NCBI GenBank assembly: GCA_049974865.1
Contig: JBNGCX010000006.1
Coordinates: 28,690-92,689, forward strand
DNA length: 64,000 nucleotides
Source: JAGSOU01 sp049974865
GTDB lineage: Bacteria; Pseudomonadota; Alphaproteobacteria; Rhodobacterales; Rhodobacteraceae
Reading direction: 5' to 3'
The notes below the pieces were generated by a model. The model searched no databases and was not told the origin of the DNA. It saw only the letters and a program-made list of their open reading frames with translations. A program made the translations under genes and the position numbers. This document shows positions 34,898 to 43,344 of the stretch, one piece after another (within the stretch, counting starts at the first letter, position 1; each line of letters opens with the position of its first letter).

Positions 34898-34924
34898 CCA
34901 GCGTTGCGCATCGGCGCGACGGGT

Positions 34925-35671
34925 TCAATCCTCGTCTTCGTCATCCTTGTCGTCGTCCGGCAGGTTGAAGAAGCTTTCCGCATCGGGCAGCTCCTCTTCC
35001 TTCTCTTCCTCGTCGGACCCGGACAGGGTGAAGGTCTCCAGCCCCGAGATCGCGGTCGGGATCTTGGGCTCGGCCTCCATGCCCAGCGACTGCTCGGTCG
35101 AGACCAGCTTGCGCCGTTCGTCATCCGACATCACCTCGCCCTCGGCGGCCTTCTTGGCGGCGGCCTTCTGCACGGCGGCGTCAAGCTCGGACTGCTTACA
35201 CAGGCCCAGCGCCACGGGGTCGATCGGTTGCATGTTGGCGATGTTCCAGTGGGTCCGGTCGCGGATCGTCTGGATCGTCGGCTTGGTGGTGCCCACCAGT
35301 TTCGAGATTTGGCCGTCGGTCAGCTCGGGGTGGAACTTGACCAGCCACAGGATCGCGTTCGGCCGGTCCTGCCGCTTGGACAGCGGCGTGTAGCGCGGGC
35401 CGCGGCGCTTTTCCTCGCCCACGGCGGCCGGGTTGAACTTAAGCCTCAGCTTGTACAGCGGATCGGCTTCCGCCTTGTCGATCTCTTCCTGGGTCAGCTG
35501 GTTGTTGGCGATCGGGTCGAACCCCTTCACGCCCGCGGCCACGTCACCGTCGGCGATCCCCTGGACCTCAAGCTCATGCAGCCCGCAGAAATCGGCAATC
35601 TGCTTGAAGCTGAGCGTCGTGTTGTCCACCAACCAGACGGCGGTTGCCTTTGCCATAATCGGTTTGGCCAT
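34925..35671 (-). CDS. trcR: Cell cycle transcriptional regulator TrcR (DUF1013)
   Basis: This 248-residue protein starts MAKPIMAKATAVWLVDNTTLSFKQIADFCGLHELEVQGIADGD, the DUF1013/TrcR signature. It contains two helix-turn-helix-like segments (about 18-45 and 118-145, DGQISKLVGTTKPTIQTIRDR) and a very acidic tail (about 215-248). The family is alphaproteobacterial and in Caulobacter acts in cell-cycle transcription. The ATG at 35671 has AAGGAG seven bases upstream; a TTG one codon earlier is disregarded. It is divergent from the RNase T2 gene. Confidence 0.9.
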   Translation of the reverse strand: MAKPIMAKATAVWLVDNTTLSFKQIADFCGLHELEVQGIADGDVAAGVKGFDPIANNQLTQEEIDKAEADPLYKLRLKFNPAAVGEEKRRGPRYTPLSKRQDRPNAILWLVKFHPELTDGQISKLVGTTKPTIQTIRDRTHWNIANMQPIDPVALGLCKQSELDAAVQKAAAKKAAEGEVMSDDERRKLVSTEQSLGMEAEPKIPTAISGLETFTLSGSDEEEKEEELPDAESFFNLPDDDKDDEDED

Positions 35672-35796
35672 CAAAGCACTCCTTCAGATACGTCTCTCCC
35701 GTGCCGGGAAAACGGCCGGTCCGCTGGACCTGTTCCTCGTTTTCGGGGAGAGTTCGCCCCGTATATAGTGATCCCAAGCCCCGGAGAAAAGAGGAA

Positions 35797-36426
35797 ATGC
35801 GCTGGCTGATCCTTCTGCTGCTGACCGCCACCCTGGCCCGGGCCGAGGGCGAACGGGCGGGGGAATTCGACTATTACCTGCTCTCGCTCAGCTGGTCCCC
35901 CACCTGGTGCGCACTTGAGGGCACCGTACGGAAGTCCCCGCAATGCGACGAGGACGCCGATTTCGGCTGGGTGCTGCACGGGCTCTGGCCGCAAAACGAA
36001 GACGGCTGGCCCAGTTACTGCCGCACGGGGCAGCGCGACCCGTCGCGGGCCGAAACGCGCGGCATGGCCGACATCATGGGGTCTGCGGGCCTGGCCTGGT
36101 ACCAGTGGAAGAAACACGGCCGCTGCTCGGGCCTTGCGGCCGATGCCTATTTCGAGGCCGCCCGCCGCGCCTTCGAGGCGGTGAACCGTCCGGAGGTCTT
36201 CCGCCGGCTGAACCAACCGGTCGAGATCCCCGCTTCTGTCGTAGAAGATGCCTTCCTCAAGGCCAACCCCGGCTGGGAGGACGACATGCTGATCATCACC
36301 TGCAAGGCCGGCCGCATCCAGGAGGCCCGGCTCTGCCTGACCCGCGACCTGCAGCCCCGTGCCTGCGCTGCGGATATACGACGCGATTGCGGTTTGGGAA
36401 ATGCGCTTCTGGCGCCCGTCCCCTGA
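35797..36426 (+). CDS. Exported ribonuclease T2 family protein
   Basis: This 209-residue protein has a short signal peptide (MRWLILLLLTATLARA, cleavage about residue 16). Both T2 catalytic blocks are present: CAS I HGLWPQ (H61) and CAS II WKKHGRC (K106, H107). LSLSWSPTWC and several paired cysteines suggest disulfides. T2 RNases cut RNA through 2',3'-cyclic phosphates in the periplasm or outside the cell. The 2',3'-cyclic nucleotidase at 26 kb could act on its products, which is inference. The start follows AGAGG. Confidence 0.92.
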   Translation: MRWLILLLLTATLARAEGERAGEFDYYLLSLSWSPTWCALEGTVRKSPQCDEDADFGWVLHGLWPQNEDGWPSYCRTGQRDPSRAETRGMADIMGSAGLAWYQWKKHGRCSGLAADAYFEAARRAFEAVNRPEVFRRLNQPVEIPASVVEDAFLKANPGWEDDMLIITCKAGRIQEARLCLTRDLQPRACAADIRRDCGLGNALLAPVP

Positions 36427-36456
36427 TCGTTTTCTCCAATGAACCCGTTGAATACA

Positions 36457-36475
36457 AAGAATTTACAAGAATTCT
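36457..36475 (+). promoter_or_regulatory. Candidate operator upstream of dps
   Basis: In the AT-rich 98-base gap before dps, AAGAATT occurs twice at exactly 10-base spacing (36457 and 36467), and the second copy forms the palindrome AGAATTCT. It could bind a peroxide or iron regulator of dps. No known consensus is matched exactly. Confidence 0.3.
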
Positions 36476-36524
36476 GAATCCAGGTTACTCTCCATCTCAG
36501 ATTCCAGCACGAAAGGATATTTTC

Positions 36525-36974
36525 ATGACCAACAACGCCCAAAAGGCCTGCGCCGACGCTATCGCCACCGTCCTGGCCGACACCCATGTGCTCTACATGA
36601 AGGCCCATAATTTCCACTGGAATGTCGAGGGCATGCGCTTCATAGCCCTGCACGAGATGTTCGAAGCGCAATATACCGATCTCGCGGAAGCCATGGACGA
36701 CTTGGCCGAGCGCATCCGCGCCCTGGGCGAATACGCCCCCGGCACGCAGGCGAAACTGTCGAAACTGGCCTCGATCAAGGAAAACGAAGGCCAGCCCTCG
36801 GCCGAGGACATGCTGCGCGAGACCGTGGCCGATTACGAAACCATCGGCCAGACCCTCACCGCGGCCATCACGGTGGCCCAGGAACATGGCGACGAGCCCA
36901 CGGTGGGCATGCTGACCGACCGGCTGGAGTTCCACGAGAAACAGGCCTGGATGATGAAAAGCATGTTGAAGTGA
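36525..36974 (+). CDS. dps: Dps/ferritin-like DNA-protection protein
   Basis: This 149-residue four-helix protein has the inter-subunit ferroxidase residues of Dps: H21 and H31 (HVLYMKAHNFHWNVEG), then D58 and E62 in the DDLAERIRALG helix. It oxidises Fe2+ with H2O2 and stores the iron, which limits Fenton damage; larger Dps proteins also bind DNA. The N-terminal tail here is short and has little positive charge, so DNA binding is uncertain. It stands alone with its own AT-rich promoter region. Confidence 0.92.
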   Translation: MTNNAQKACADAIATVLADTHVLYMKAHNFHWNVEGMRFIALHEMFEAQYTDLAEAMDDLAERIRALGEYAPGTQAKLSKLASIKENEGQPSAEDMLRETVADYETIGQTLTAAITVAQEHGDEPTVGMLTDRLEFHEKQAWMMKSMLK

Positions 36975-37002
36975 GACAGCGGTCCGCCCCCTGGCCGGGC
37001 GG

Positions 37003-37033
37003 GGGCCAAGAGTCGCCAGATAACTCTTGGCCC
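37003..37033. terminator. Long hairpin between convergent dps and quinone reductase genes
   Basis: GGGCCAAGAGT and ACTCTTGGCCC form a perfect 11-base-pair stem around a nine-base loop. There is no T-run on either side, so it may act as a 3'-end stabiliser shared by both convergent transcripts. Confidence 0.6.
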
Positions 37034-37058
37034 AACCTCTGAGGCAAGTTCGCCGCGC

Positions 37059-38045
37059 TCACGCCACCTTGAACACGATCTTGCCGATATGGGCGCTGCT
37101 CTCCATCCGGGCATGGGCCTCGGCGGCCTGTTCCAGCGTAAATTCCGAATCCATGACCGGCGCCACCCGGCCCGCGTCCAGCAGCGGCCAGATATGTTCG
37201 CGCAGTTCCTCGGCGATGCGGGCCTTGGCCAAGTCGGATTGCGGCCGCAGGGTGGAGCCGGTGATGGTCAGCCGCCGCGCCATCACCTGGGCGAAGTTCA
37301 GCTCCACCTTCGGCCCTTGCAAGAAGGCGATCTGCACCAGCCGCCCGTCATTGGCCAGCGCCCGCACGTTGCGCGGCAGGTAGTCCCCCCCCACCATGTC
37401 GAGGATCAGGTCGGCGCCGCCCTCGGCCTTCAGCACCTCGACGAAATCCTCGTCGCGATAGTTGATCGCGCGCTCGGCCCCCAGCCGGGAGCAGGCCGCG
37501 CATTTCTTGCCCGAGCCGGCCGTGGCAAAGACCCGCGCGCCGAACATGCTGGCCAACTGGATCGCCGTCGTGCCGATCCCGCTCGACCCGCCATGCACCA
37601 GGAACCGTTCTCCCGCCTTCAGGCCGCCGCGCATGAACACGTTGGACCACACGGTGAAATAGTTTTCGGGCAGGCAGGCGGCCTCTTTCAGCCCCATGCC
37701 GTCGGGCACCGGCAGGGCATGGGCGCCGGGCGTGACCACGTACTCGGCATAGCCGCCCCCGGGCAGCAGGGAGCAGACCTGATCACCGATCTTCCATTCG
37801 GCGCCGGGGCCCGCGGCCACCACCTCGCCCGCGCCTTCCAGTCCCGGCAGGTCGCTGGCGGTGGGCGGCGGTGCGTAGGCGCCTGCGCGCTGCAGCGCAT
37901 CGGGCCGGTTCACCCCGGCATAGGCCAGCCGGATCACGATCTCGCCCGGCCCCGGCCGCGGCACGGGACGCTCGCAAAGGTTCAGCACCTCGGGGCCGCC
38001 GGGCTGGGAAATCTCGACGGCGCGCATGGTCTTGGGAAGGGTCAT
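37059..38045 (-). CDS. NAD(P)H quinone oxidoreductase, zinc-free MDR (PIG3/Qor-like)
   Basis: This 328-residue medium-chain reductase begins MRAVEISQPGGPEVLNL and has the NADPH-binding GGSSGIGTTAIQLA (glycine-rich, about 150). It lacks the zinc cysteines of alcohol dehydrogenases. The family reduces quinones by one-electron transfer. The start overlaps the coq9 stop by four bases, so the two genes are translationally coupled, and both concern quinones. Confidence 0.87.
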   Translation of the reverse strand: MTLPKTMRAVEISQPGGPEVLNLCERPVPRPGPGEIVIRLAYAGVNRPDALQRAGAYAPPPTASDLPGLEGAGEVVAAGPGAEWKIGDQVCSLLPGGGYAEYVVTPGAHALPVPDGMGLKEAACLPENYFTVWSNVFMRGGLKAGERFLVHGGSSGIGTTAIQLASMFGARVFATAGSGKKCAACSRLGAERAINYRDEDFVEVLKAEGGADLILDMVGGDYLPRNVRALANDGRLVQIAFLQGPKVELNFAQVMARRLTITGSTLRPQSDLAKARIAEELREHIWPLLDAGRVAPVMDSEFTLEQAAEAHARMESSAHIGKIVFKVA

Positions 38046-38749
38046 TGCTTCTCCTGATGGTGGGTGTTGAACGATCCGGGAAGGTCGTCCCGCAGATCCC
38101 GGCGCGGCGCCTTGACCTGGCCCAGCGCCCAGAGCGGACCGGCGAACAGCCCCTTCAGCAGCGGGTTCTTGCGGAACTGCGCCTTGGCCTTCTCGATCTG
38201 CATCACGTTGTCGATGCGGCGGTCAAGGAAGGCCCAGGTGTTCTCGTGCCCGGGGCTGTCATCGCCCAGCCAGTAAAGCACCGTCGCGCTGTAAACGCCC
38301 GCCAGCGTGGCGCGTTTCGTGTACCAGTTGACGTCTTCGGACGTGTCGCCCAACGCCGTCCAGATCGCGTCGCAGGTCTCCCAGATCGCCTTGGCGCCGT
38401 CGGCGGCGTATTGCGGCAGGGAAAACAGCGTGGTGCCGCGGCGCACCAGCTCGCGGTCCTCGGCCGCTTCCAGGCGGAACCGCACCGCCGTCGCGATCCG
38501 GTCGCGGAAGCGCAGCTCCGACAGGTCCGCCTCCTCCAGCCGCCTCAGCATCTCCGCGTCGCCGCGCTTGTGAAAGGCGATGGCCAGGTCCACCGCCCCG
38601 CGCGGGCAGAGTGCGCGGGCGAGCGCCGGCTCGATTCCGGTATCGGCGATCGCAGCCCTGAAGGTCGCGTCCGTCCAACCGTCGAAGGGGACATGGGACA
38701 GGGCCGCGTCCAGCAGCGCCTGTTTCGGGTCGCGATCCGCGTCGGTCAT
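38042..38749 (-). CDS. COQ9-family ubiquinone biosynthesis protein
   Basis: This 235-residue helical protein has a TetR-like N terminus (LLDAALSHVPFDGWTDATFRAAIADTG) and the COQ9 core DVNWYTKRATLAGVYSATVLYWLGDDS followed by TWAFLDRRIDNVMQIEKAKA. COQ9 binds lipids and helps the COQ7 hydroxylation step of ubiquinone synthesis. Here it precedes a quinone reductase with a four-base overlap. The bacterial role is inferred from the mitochondrial homologue. Confidence 0.9.
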   Translation of the reverse strand: MTDADRDPKQALLDAALSHVPFDGWTDATFRAAIADTGIEPALARALCPRGAVDLAIAFHKRGDAEMLRRLEEADLSELRFRDRIATAVRFRLEAAEDRELVRRGTTLFSLPQYAADGAKAIWETCDAIWTALGDTSEDVNWYTKRATLAGVYSATVLYWLGDDSPGHENTWAFLDRRIDNVMQIEKAKAQFRKNPLLKGLFAGPLWALGQVKAPRRDLRDDLPGSFNTHHQEKQ

Positions 38750-38862
38750 GGCGGGCCTCCTTTCACGTTGGCGCGATAGTAGACAAGCTAGCCGAGCTTT
38801 GCTATACGGCCACTTCCTGCAACTTGACCGAAACTCCAGACTAGAAAGGTGGTGAAAACCAC

Positions 38863-39069
38863 ATGCAGGTTAGCGTTCGCGACAACAACGTCGATCAGGC
38901 CCTTCGCGCCCTGAAGAAAAAGCTTCAGCGTGAGGGTGTCTTCCGCGAGATGAAACTCCGTCAGCACTTCGAAAAGCCGTCGGAGAAGAAAGCCCGCGAG
39001 AAGGCCGAGGCCATCCGCCGTGCCCGCAAGCTGGCACGCAAGAAGGCCCAGCGCGAAGGTCTCCTCTGA
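38863..39069 (+). CDS. rpsU: 30S ribosomal protein S21
   Basis: This 68-residue basic protein, MQVSVRDNNVDQALRALKKKLQREG through RRARKLARKKAQREGLL, is a standard bS21. It assists mRNA binding on the 30S platform. A GGTGG-type ribosome site precedes the ATG. It stands alone and is followed by a strong terminator. Confidence 0.97.
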   Translation: MQVSVRDNNVDQALRALKKKLQREGVFREMKLRQHFEKPSEKKAREKAEAIRRARKLARKKAQREGLL

Positions 39070-39107
39070 GATCATCGACATGCGAACGGGCGTTACGCCC
39101 AAGAACG

Positions 39108-39141
39108 ACCCCCGCGGCCCGGCCCCGGGGGTTTGTTTTTT
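39108..39141 (+). terminator. Rho-independent terminator after rpsU
   Basis: The stem ACCCCCG/CGGGGGT closes a GC-rich loop and is followed by TTTGTTTTTT. It lies about 40 bases beyond the rpsU stop. Confidence 0.9.
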
Positions 39142-39202
39142 CAATCAATGGGTTCGCCGGCGCTCGGCCCGCCGGGCAGACCCCGGCGGGCAGCACGGGC
39201 GT

Positions 39203-40789
39203 TCAGCGCGCGTCCTCGAGGATCATCTCGCTGGCCTTCTCGGCGATCATGATGGTGGGCGAGTTGGTGTTGCCGCTGGTGATGGTGGGCATCACGCTGG
39301 CATCGGCCACCCGCAGCCCGGCGATCCCGCGGAACCGCAGCCGCTCGTCCAGCGGCGCGTCCGCGTCCGGCCCCATGCGCACGGTGCCCACGGGATGGAA
39401 GATCGTGGTGCCGATGTCGCCCGCGGCGCGCGCCAGATCCTCGGGATCGTCCGAGTCGATGCCCGGCTTGATCTCCTCGGGGCTGTAGCGCTGCATGGGC
39501 GCCTGGGCCATGATCGCCCGGGACTGCCGGATGGCATCGACTGCCACCTGCCGGTCGCCCTCTGTCGACAGGTAGTTCGGCGCGATGCGCGGCGCGGCCT
39601 TGGGATCGGACGAGGTGATCTGCACCGTTCCCCGGCTCTCGGGGCGCAGGTTGCAGACGCTCGCCGTGATCGCCGGGAAGTCGTGCAGGGGCTGGCCGAA
39701 GGCATCGATCGACAGAGGCTGCACATGGTATTCGAGGTTCGGCGTCTCCAGGTCGGGGCGCGATTTTGAAAACGCGCCCAGCTGGCTGGGCGCCATCGAC
39801 ATCGGCCCGCTGCGGCTGAGCATATATTCCAACCCGATCCGCGCCTTGCCGAACAATGAATTTGCCAGCGTGTTCAGCGTCTTGGCCCCGGTCAACCGCC
39901 AGGCGCAGCGCAGTTGCAGGTGGTCCTGCAGGTTGCCGCCGATCGCCGGCATGTCGCGCTGCACCGCGATCCCGTACTGCTGCAACAGTTCGCCGGGGCC
40001 GAAACCCGACAGCTGCAGGATCTGCGGGCTGCCGATGGCCCCGGCCGAGAGGATTACCTCGCCCTTGGCCCGTGCGGTCCTGACCGTGCCGCCCTGTTCG
40101 TACTCGACGCCCACAGCGCGCCCGTCCTCGACGATTACCCGCCGCGTATGCGCCTGCGTCTCGACCTTCAGGCCCTGCCCCGTCGCACTGCGCAGGAAGG
40201 CCTTGGCGGTGTTCACCCGCCAGCCCTTGCGCTGGTTCACGCGGAAATAGCTGACGCCCTCGTTGTTGCCGGTGTTGAAATCGGTGACCCGCGGCAAGCC
40301 CCAGGCCTCGGCAGCGTCGGTCCAGTGATCCAGCACGTCCCAGTGCAGGCGCTGGTTCTCGACCCGCCATTCGCCGCCCGCGCCGTGCATCTCGGACGGC
40401 CCTTCGACGTAGTCCTCGGATTTCTTGAAATAGGGCAGCACATCGTCCCAGCCCCAGCCGGCCAGCCCCGTCTGCCGCCAGCCATCGTAATCCGCCGCCT
40501 GGCCGCGCAGGTAGAGCATGCCGTTGATCGACGAGCACCCGCCCAGCACCTTGCCCCGCGGATAGAGCAGCGACCGGCCGTTAAGCCCCGGCTCCTCGGC
40601 AGTGCGGAACAGCCAGTCGGTGCGCGGGTTGCCGATGCAATAGAGATACCCCATCGGGATATGCACCCAGTGGTAGTTGTCCTTGCCGCCCGCCTCCAGC
40701 AGCAGAACCCGGTTGCCCGCCTCGCTCAGCCGTTTGGCCAGCACGCAGCCCGCGCTACCGGCTCCGACGATGATGTAATCCCAGTCCAT
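39203..40789 (-). CDS. GMC-family FAD oxidoreductase, choline/alcohol dehydrogenase-like (first copy)
   Basis: This 528-residue flavoprotein has the N-terminal FAD fold DYIIVGAGSAGCVLAKRL, GMC signature 1 (PRGKVLGGCSSINGMLYLRG), signature 2 (SAGAIGSPQILQLSGFG), and the C-terminal active site HPVGTVRMG with GNTNSPTIMIAEKA. GMC enzymes oxidise alcohols to aldehydes. The substrate could be choline or a polyethylene-glycol-like or other primary alcohol. No betaine aldehyde dehydrogenase or betI is adjacent, which argues against betA. The ATG at 40789 follows GGGAGG. A second GMC gene lies 4.8 kb away. Confidence 0.87.
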   Translation of the reverse strand: MDWDYIIVGAGSAGCVLAKRLSEAGNRVLLLEAGGKDNYHWVHIPMGYLYCIGNPRTDWLFRTAEEPGLNGRSLLYPRGKVLGGCSSINGMLYLRGQAADYDGWRQTGLAGWGWDDVLPYFKKSEDYVEGPSEMHGAGGEWRVENQRLHWDVLDHWTDAAEAWGLPRVTDFNTGNNEGVSYFRVNQRKGWRVNTAKAFLRSATGQGLKVETQAHTRRVIVEDGRAVGVEYEQGGTVRTARAKGEVILSAGAIGSPQILQLSGFGPGELLQQYGIAVQRDMPAIGGNLQDHLQLRCAWRLTGAKTLNTLANSLFGKARIGLEYMLSRSGPMSMAPSQLGAFSKSRPDLETPNLEYHVQPLSIDAFGQPLHDFPAITASVCNLRPESRGTVQITSSDPKAAPRIAPNYLSTEGDRQVAVDAIRQSRAIMAQAPMQRYSPEEIKPGIDSDDPEDLARAAGDIGTTIFHPVGTVRMGPDADAPLDERLRFRGIAGLRVADASVMPTITSGNTNSPTIMIAEKASEMILEDAR

Positions 40790-41014
40790 GTTCCTCCCCC
40801 AACTCGGATGTTGCGGGAATACCAGCAGTTCGGGGGGCTGGGAAACAGCATTTTCACCCTGCGTCAGGACGCGGTCGCGATGATGCCGTTTCACGTATTG
40901 CCCCGGCCGTCAGAGCAGGGAGCGGCGGCGATCCGTGGTGTTCGCGAGAACGCCCGCTTGGGGCGGGCGGACCCTCGGATCAGGTTGTCGCCCCGGGCTG
41001 TGAATGCGCCATCT

Positions 41015-41473
41015 TTACACCGGCAGGGCGGTGGTCTTGAACACCGTGCGCAGGGCAAAGGACGATTGCATCTGCACCACGTGCGGCAGGCGGGACAGGT
41101 ATTGGCGGTGGATGCGCGCGAAATCCTCGCTGTCGCTGGCCACCACCTTGAGCAGGTAGTCCGACTTGCCGGCCATCAGGTGGCATTCCAGCACGTCGGG
41201 CACCAGGGCCACCTCGCGCTCGAAGGCGTGCAGCACCTCGTCGGCCTGGCCGGACAACGTGATCTCAACAAAGACGGTGGTCGGACGGCCGAGCTTTCGC
41301 GGGTCCAGAAGGGCGACGTAATCGCGGATATACCCCTCCTCCTCAAGCCGGTGCACGCGGCGGTGGCAAGCCGAGGGCGACAGGTTCACCTGCTCGGACA
41401 GCTCGGAGTTCGAGATACGGCCGCTCTTCTGCAGGACCTCGAGGATTCGACGGTCAATTCTGTCCAGTTCCAT
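41015..41473 (-). CDS. Lrp/AsnC-family transcriptional regulator
   Basis: This 152-residue protein has an N-terminal helix-turn-helix (LDRIDRRILEVLQKSGRISNSELSEQVNLSPSACHRRVHRLEEEGYI) and a C-terminal RAM ligand domain (about 70-150). It is transcribed divergently from alanine dehydrogenase, the usual place of the AldR-type activator that responds to alanine. The 138-base gap is AT-rich and probably holds its sites. Confidence 0.92.
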   Translation of the reverse strand: MELDRIDRRILEVLQKSGRISNSELSEQVNLSPSACHRRVHRLEEEGYIRDYVALLDPRKLGRPTTVFVEITLSGQADEVLHAFEREVALVPDVLECHLMAGKSDYLLKVVASDSEDFARIHRQYLSRLPHVVQMQSSFALRTVFKTTALPV

Positions 41474-41611
41474 TTACGCGCCAGATTCTTCGAAAAACTC
41501 TTCAATTCTCGCACAAATATTCAACCAAGAGAACGGCCGCCCTCCGGATTTTTCAAAGAAATTGATCCCGAAAGGCGGCACAGTGCGGACATTGTTAAAG
41601 GGAGGAAGGGT
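41474..41611. promoter_or_regulatory. Divergent lrp/ald control region
   Basis: This 138-base gap is clearly richer in A/T than its surroundings and includes ATTCTTCGAAAAACTCTTCA-like A/T tracts. Lrp-family proteins favour such bent DNA. A GGAGG ribosome site for ald lies at its right end. No exact operator is claimed. Confidence 0.45.
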
Positions 41612-42730
41612 ATGAAGATCGGTTGCCCGAAGGAAATCAAAGCGCAGGAGTTCCGCGTGGGCCTGACGCCCTACGCGGTGCACGAGGCGGTAGCCCACGG
41701 TCACGAAGTTCTGGTCGAGGGCGGCGCCGGGCTTGGCGCGGGGTTCCCGGACGCGGATTACGAGGCGGCGGGCGCACGCATCGCCGATAGTGCCGAGGAA
41801 GTCTTCGCCTGGGCCGACATGATCGTGAAGGTCAAAGAGCCGCAGGCCGTCGAACGCAAGATGCTGCGCGAGGGGCAGATCCTGTTCACCTACCTGCACC
41901 TCGCCCCCGACCCGGAACAGACTCGCGACCTGCTGGACAGCGGCTGCACCGCCATCGCCTACGAGACCGTGACCGACGACCGGGGCGGGCTGCCGCTGCT
42001 GGCCCCGATGTCCGAGGTCGCCGGGCGGCTGGCGCCGCAGGTCGGCGCCTGGACCCTGCAAAAGGCCAATGGCGGGCGCGGCGTGCTGCTGGGCGGGGTG
42101 CCCGGCGTGGGCCCGGCCAAGGTGGTGGTCATCGGCGGCGGCGTGGTGGGCACCCACGCGGCGCGAATCGCGGCCGGGATGGGCGCGGATGTGACGGTGC
42201 TGGACCGCTCGCTGCCGCGGCTGCGCTATCTCGACGACGTGTTCGGCGGGCTGTTCTTCACCCGCTATTCCAGCGCCGGCGCCACGGCCGACCTGGTGGC
42301 CGATGCCGACATGGTGATCGGCGCGGTGCTGATCCCCGGCGCCGCCGCGCCCAAGCTGGTCACCCGCGCACAGCTGAGCACCATGCGCCCCGGCGCGGCC
42401 ATCGTCGACGTGGCCATCGACCAGGGCGGCTGTTTCGAAACCTCGCACGCCACCACTCACGAAGACCCGATCTACGAGGTCGACGGCGTGATGCATTACT
42501 GCGTGGCCAACATGCCGGGCGCCGTGGCGCGCAGCTCGACCATCGCGCTGGGCAATGCCACCATGCCCTTCATGCTGGCGCTGGCCGACAAGGGCTGGCG
42601 GCAGGCCTGCGAGGACGACCCGCATCTGCTGAACGGGCTGAACGTGCATGCCGGCAAGCTCACCCAGTACGAGGTGGGCAAGGCCCTGGGGATCGACGTT
42701 GTCTCTCCCGCCCTGGCGCTGAAGTCCTGA
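41612..42730 (+). CDS. ald: Alanine dehydrogenase
   Basis: This 372-residue enzyme begins MKIGCPKEIKAQEFRVGLTP and has KVKEPQ (substrate lysine region), the NAD-binding GGGVVGTHAARIAAGMGADVTVLD (about 175) and the active-site block VAIDQGGCFETSHATTHEDP. It interconverts L-alanine and pyruvate plus ammonia with NAD, usually for alanine catabolism. The ATG has GGAGG upstream. It is divergent from an Lrp-type regulator and ends at a strong terminator. Confidence 0.96.
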   Translation: MKIGCPKEIKAQEFRVGLTPYAVHEAVAHGHEVLVEGGAGLGAGFPDADYEAAGARIADSAEEVFAWADMIVKVKEPQAVERKMLREGQILFTYLHLAPDPEQTRDLLDSGCTAIAYETVTDDRGGLPLLAPMSEVAGRLAPQVGAWTLQKANGGRGVLLGGVPGVGPAKVVVIGGGVVGTHAARIAAGMGADVTVLDRSLPRLRYLDDVFGGLFFTRYSSAGATADLVADADMVIGAVLIPGAAAPKLVTRAQLSTMRPGAAIVDVAIDQGGCFETSHATTHEDPIYEVDGVMHYCVANMPGAVARSSTIALGNATMPFMLALADKGWRQACEDDPHLLNGLNVHAGKLTQYEVGKALGIDVVSPALALKS

Positions 42731-42751
42731 GGGATTCCGACAGGCAAGTCC

Positions 42752-42780
42752 GGCGCCGGGCCCGTGCCCGGCGCCTTTTT
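42752..42780 (+). terminator. Rho-independent terminator after ald
   Basis: GGCGCCGGGC-CCGT-GCCCGGCGCC is a perfect 10-base-pair stem followed directly by TTTTT. It separates ald from the convergent mscL. Confidence 0.92.
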
Positions 42781-42789
42781 CTGTAGGGC

Positions 42790-43224
42790 CTATTTGCCGG
42801 CCACCAGCGCGTCGCGAATCTCGGTCAGGAGGTCCAGTTCCGTCGGACCGGCGGGAGCAGCCTCGGCGGGCGCTTCCTCTTCCTTCTTCATGGCCATGTC
42901 CTTCACCTTGTTGACATAGCGCACCAACATGAACACCACGACGGCGATGATTAGGAAGTTGATCACGGCCATAATGAAAGAGCCATAGGCGAAGACCGCC
43001 GCCCCGGCTTCGCGCGCCGCCTCGAGCGTCTCGTAGTCGCCAGCGCCCAGCACAACGAACAGGTTGGTGAAGTCCAGCCCCCCCAGGAACAGCCCGATGA
43101 TCGGGTTGATCAGGTCGTCGACCATCGACTTGACGATGGCGGTGAACGCTGCGCCGATGATGATGCCCACGGCCATGTCCATGACATTGCCCTTGGCGAT
43201 GAATGCCTTGAATTCGTCCAGCAT
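42790..43224 (-). CDS. mscL: Large-conductance mechanosensitive channel MscL
   Basis: This 144-residue protein starts MLDEFKAFIAKGNVMDMAVGIIIGAAFTAIVKSMVDDLINPIIG, the amphipathic helix and pore helix TM1 of MscL. TM2 is at about 78-100 (FIMAVINFLIIAVVVFMLVRYVNK), and a charged C-terminal bundle follows. It opens under membrane tension to release solutes on hypo-osmotic shock. The upstream open frame is disregarded because the family N terminus is at 43224. Confidence 0.95.
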   Translation of the reverse strand: MLDEFKAFIAKGNVMDMAVGIIIGAAFTAIVKSMVDDLINPIIGLFLGGLDFTNLFVVLGAGDYETLEAAREAGAAVFAYGSFIMAVINFLIIAVVVFMLVRYVNKVKDMAMKKEEEAPAEAAPAGPTELDLLTEIRDALVAGK

Positions 43225-43344
43225 GGTGTGTCCCTCTCTCCCATTGCGCATCCGCGCACAGTATCTCACAGCGCGTCGCATGGACCTGCATCCATTTTTC
43301 AGAGAAGAGAGGGAAACACGTCCCCGGACACATTGAGGAGCGAC

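Noticed and set aside
39203..40789. Call of betA (choline dehydrogenase) for the first GMC gene
   Set aside because: No betB, betI or choline transporter is adjacent, and the HPVGTVRMG loop is shared by other GMC alcohol dehydrogenases, so a specific symbol is not supported.
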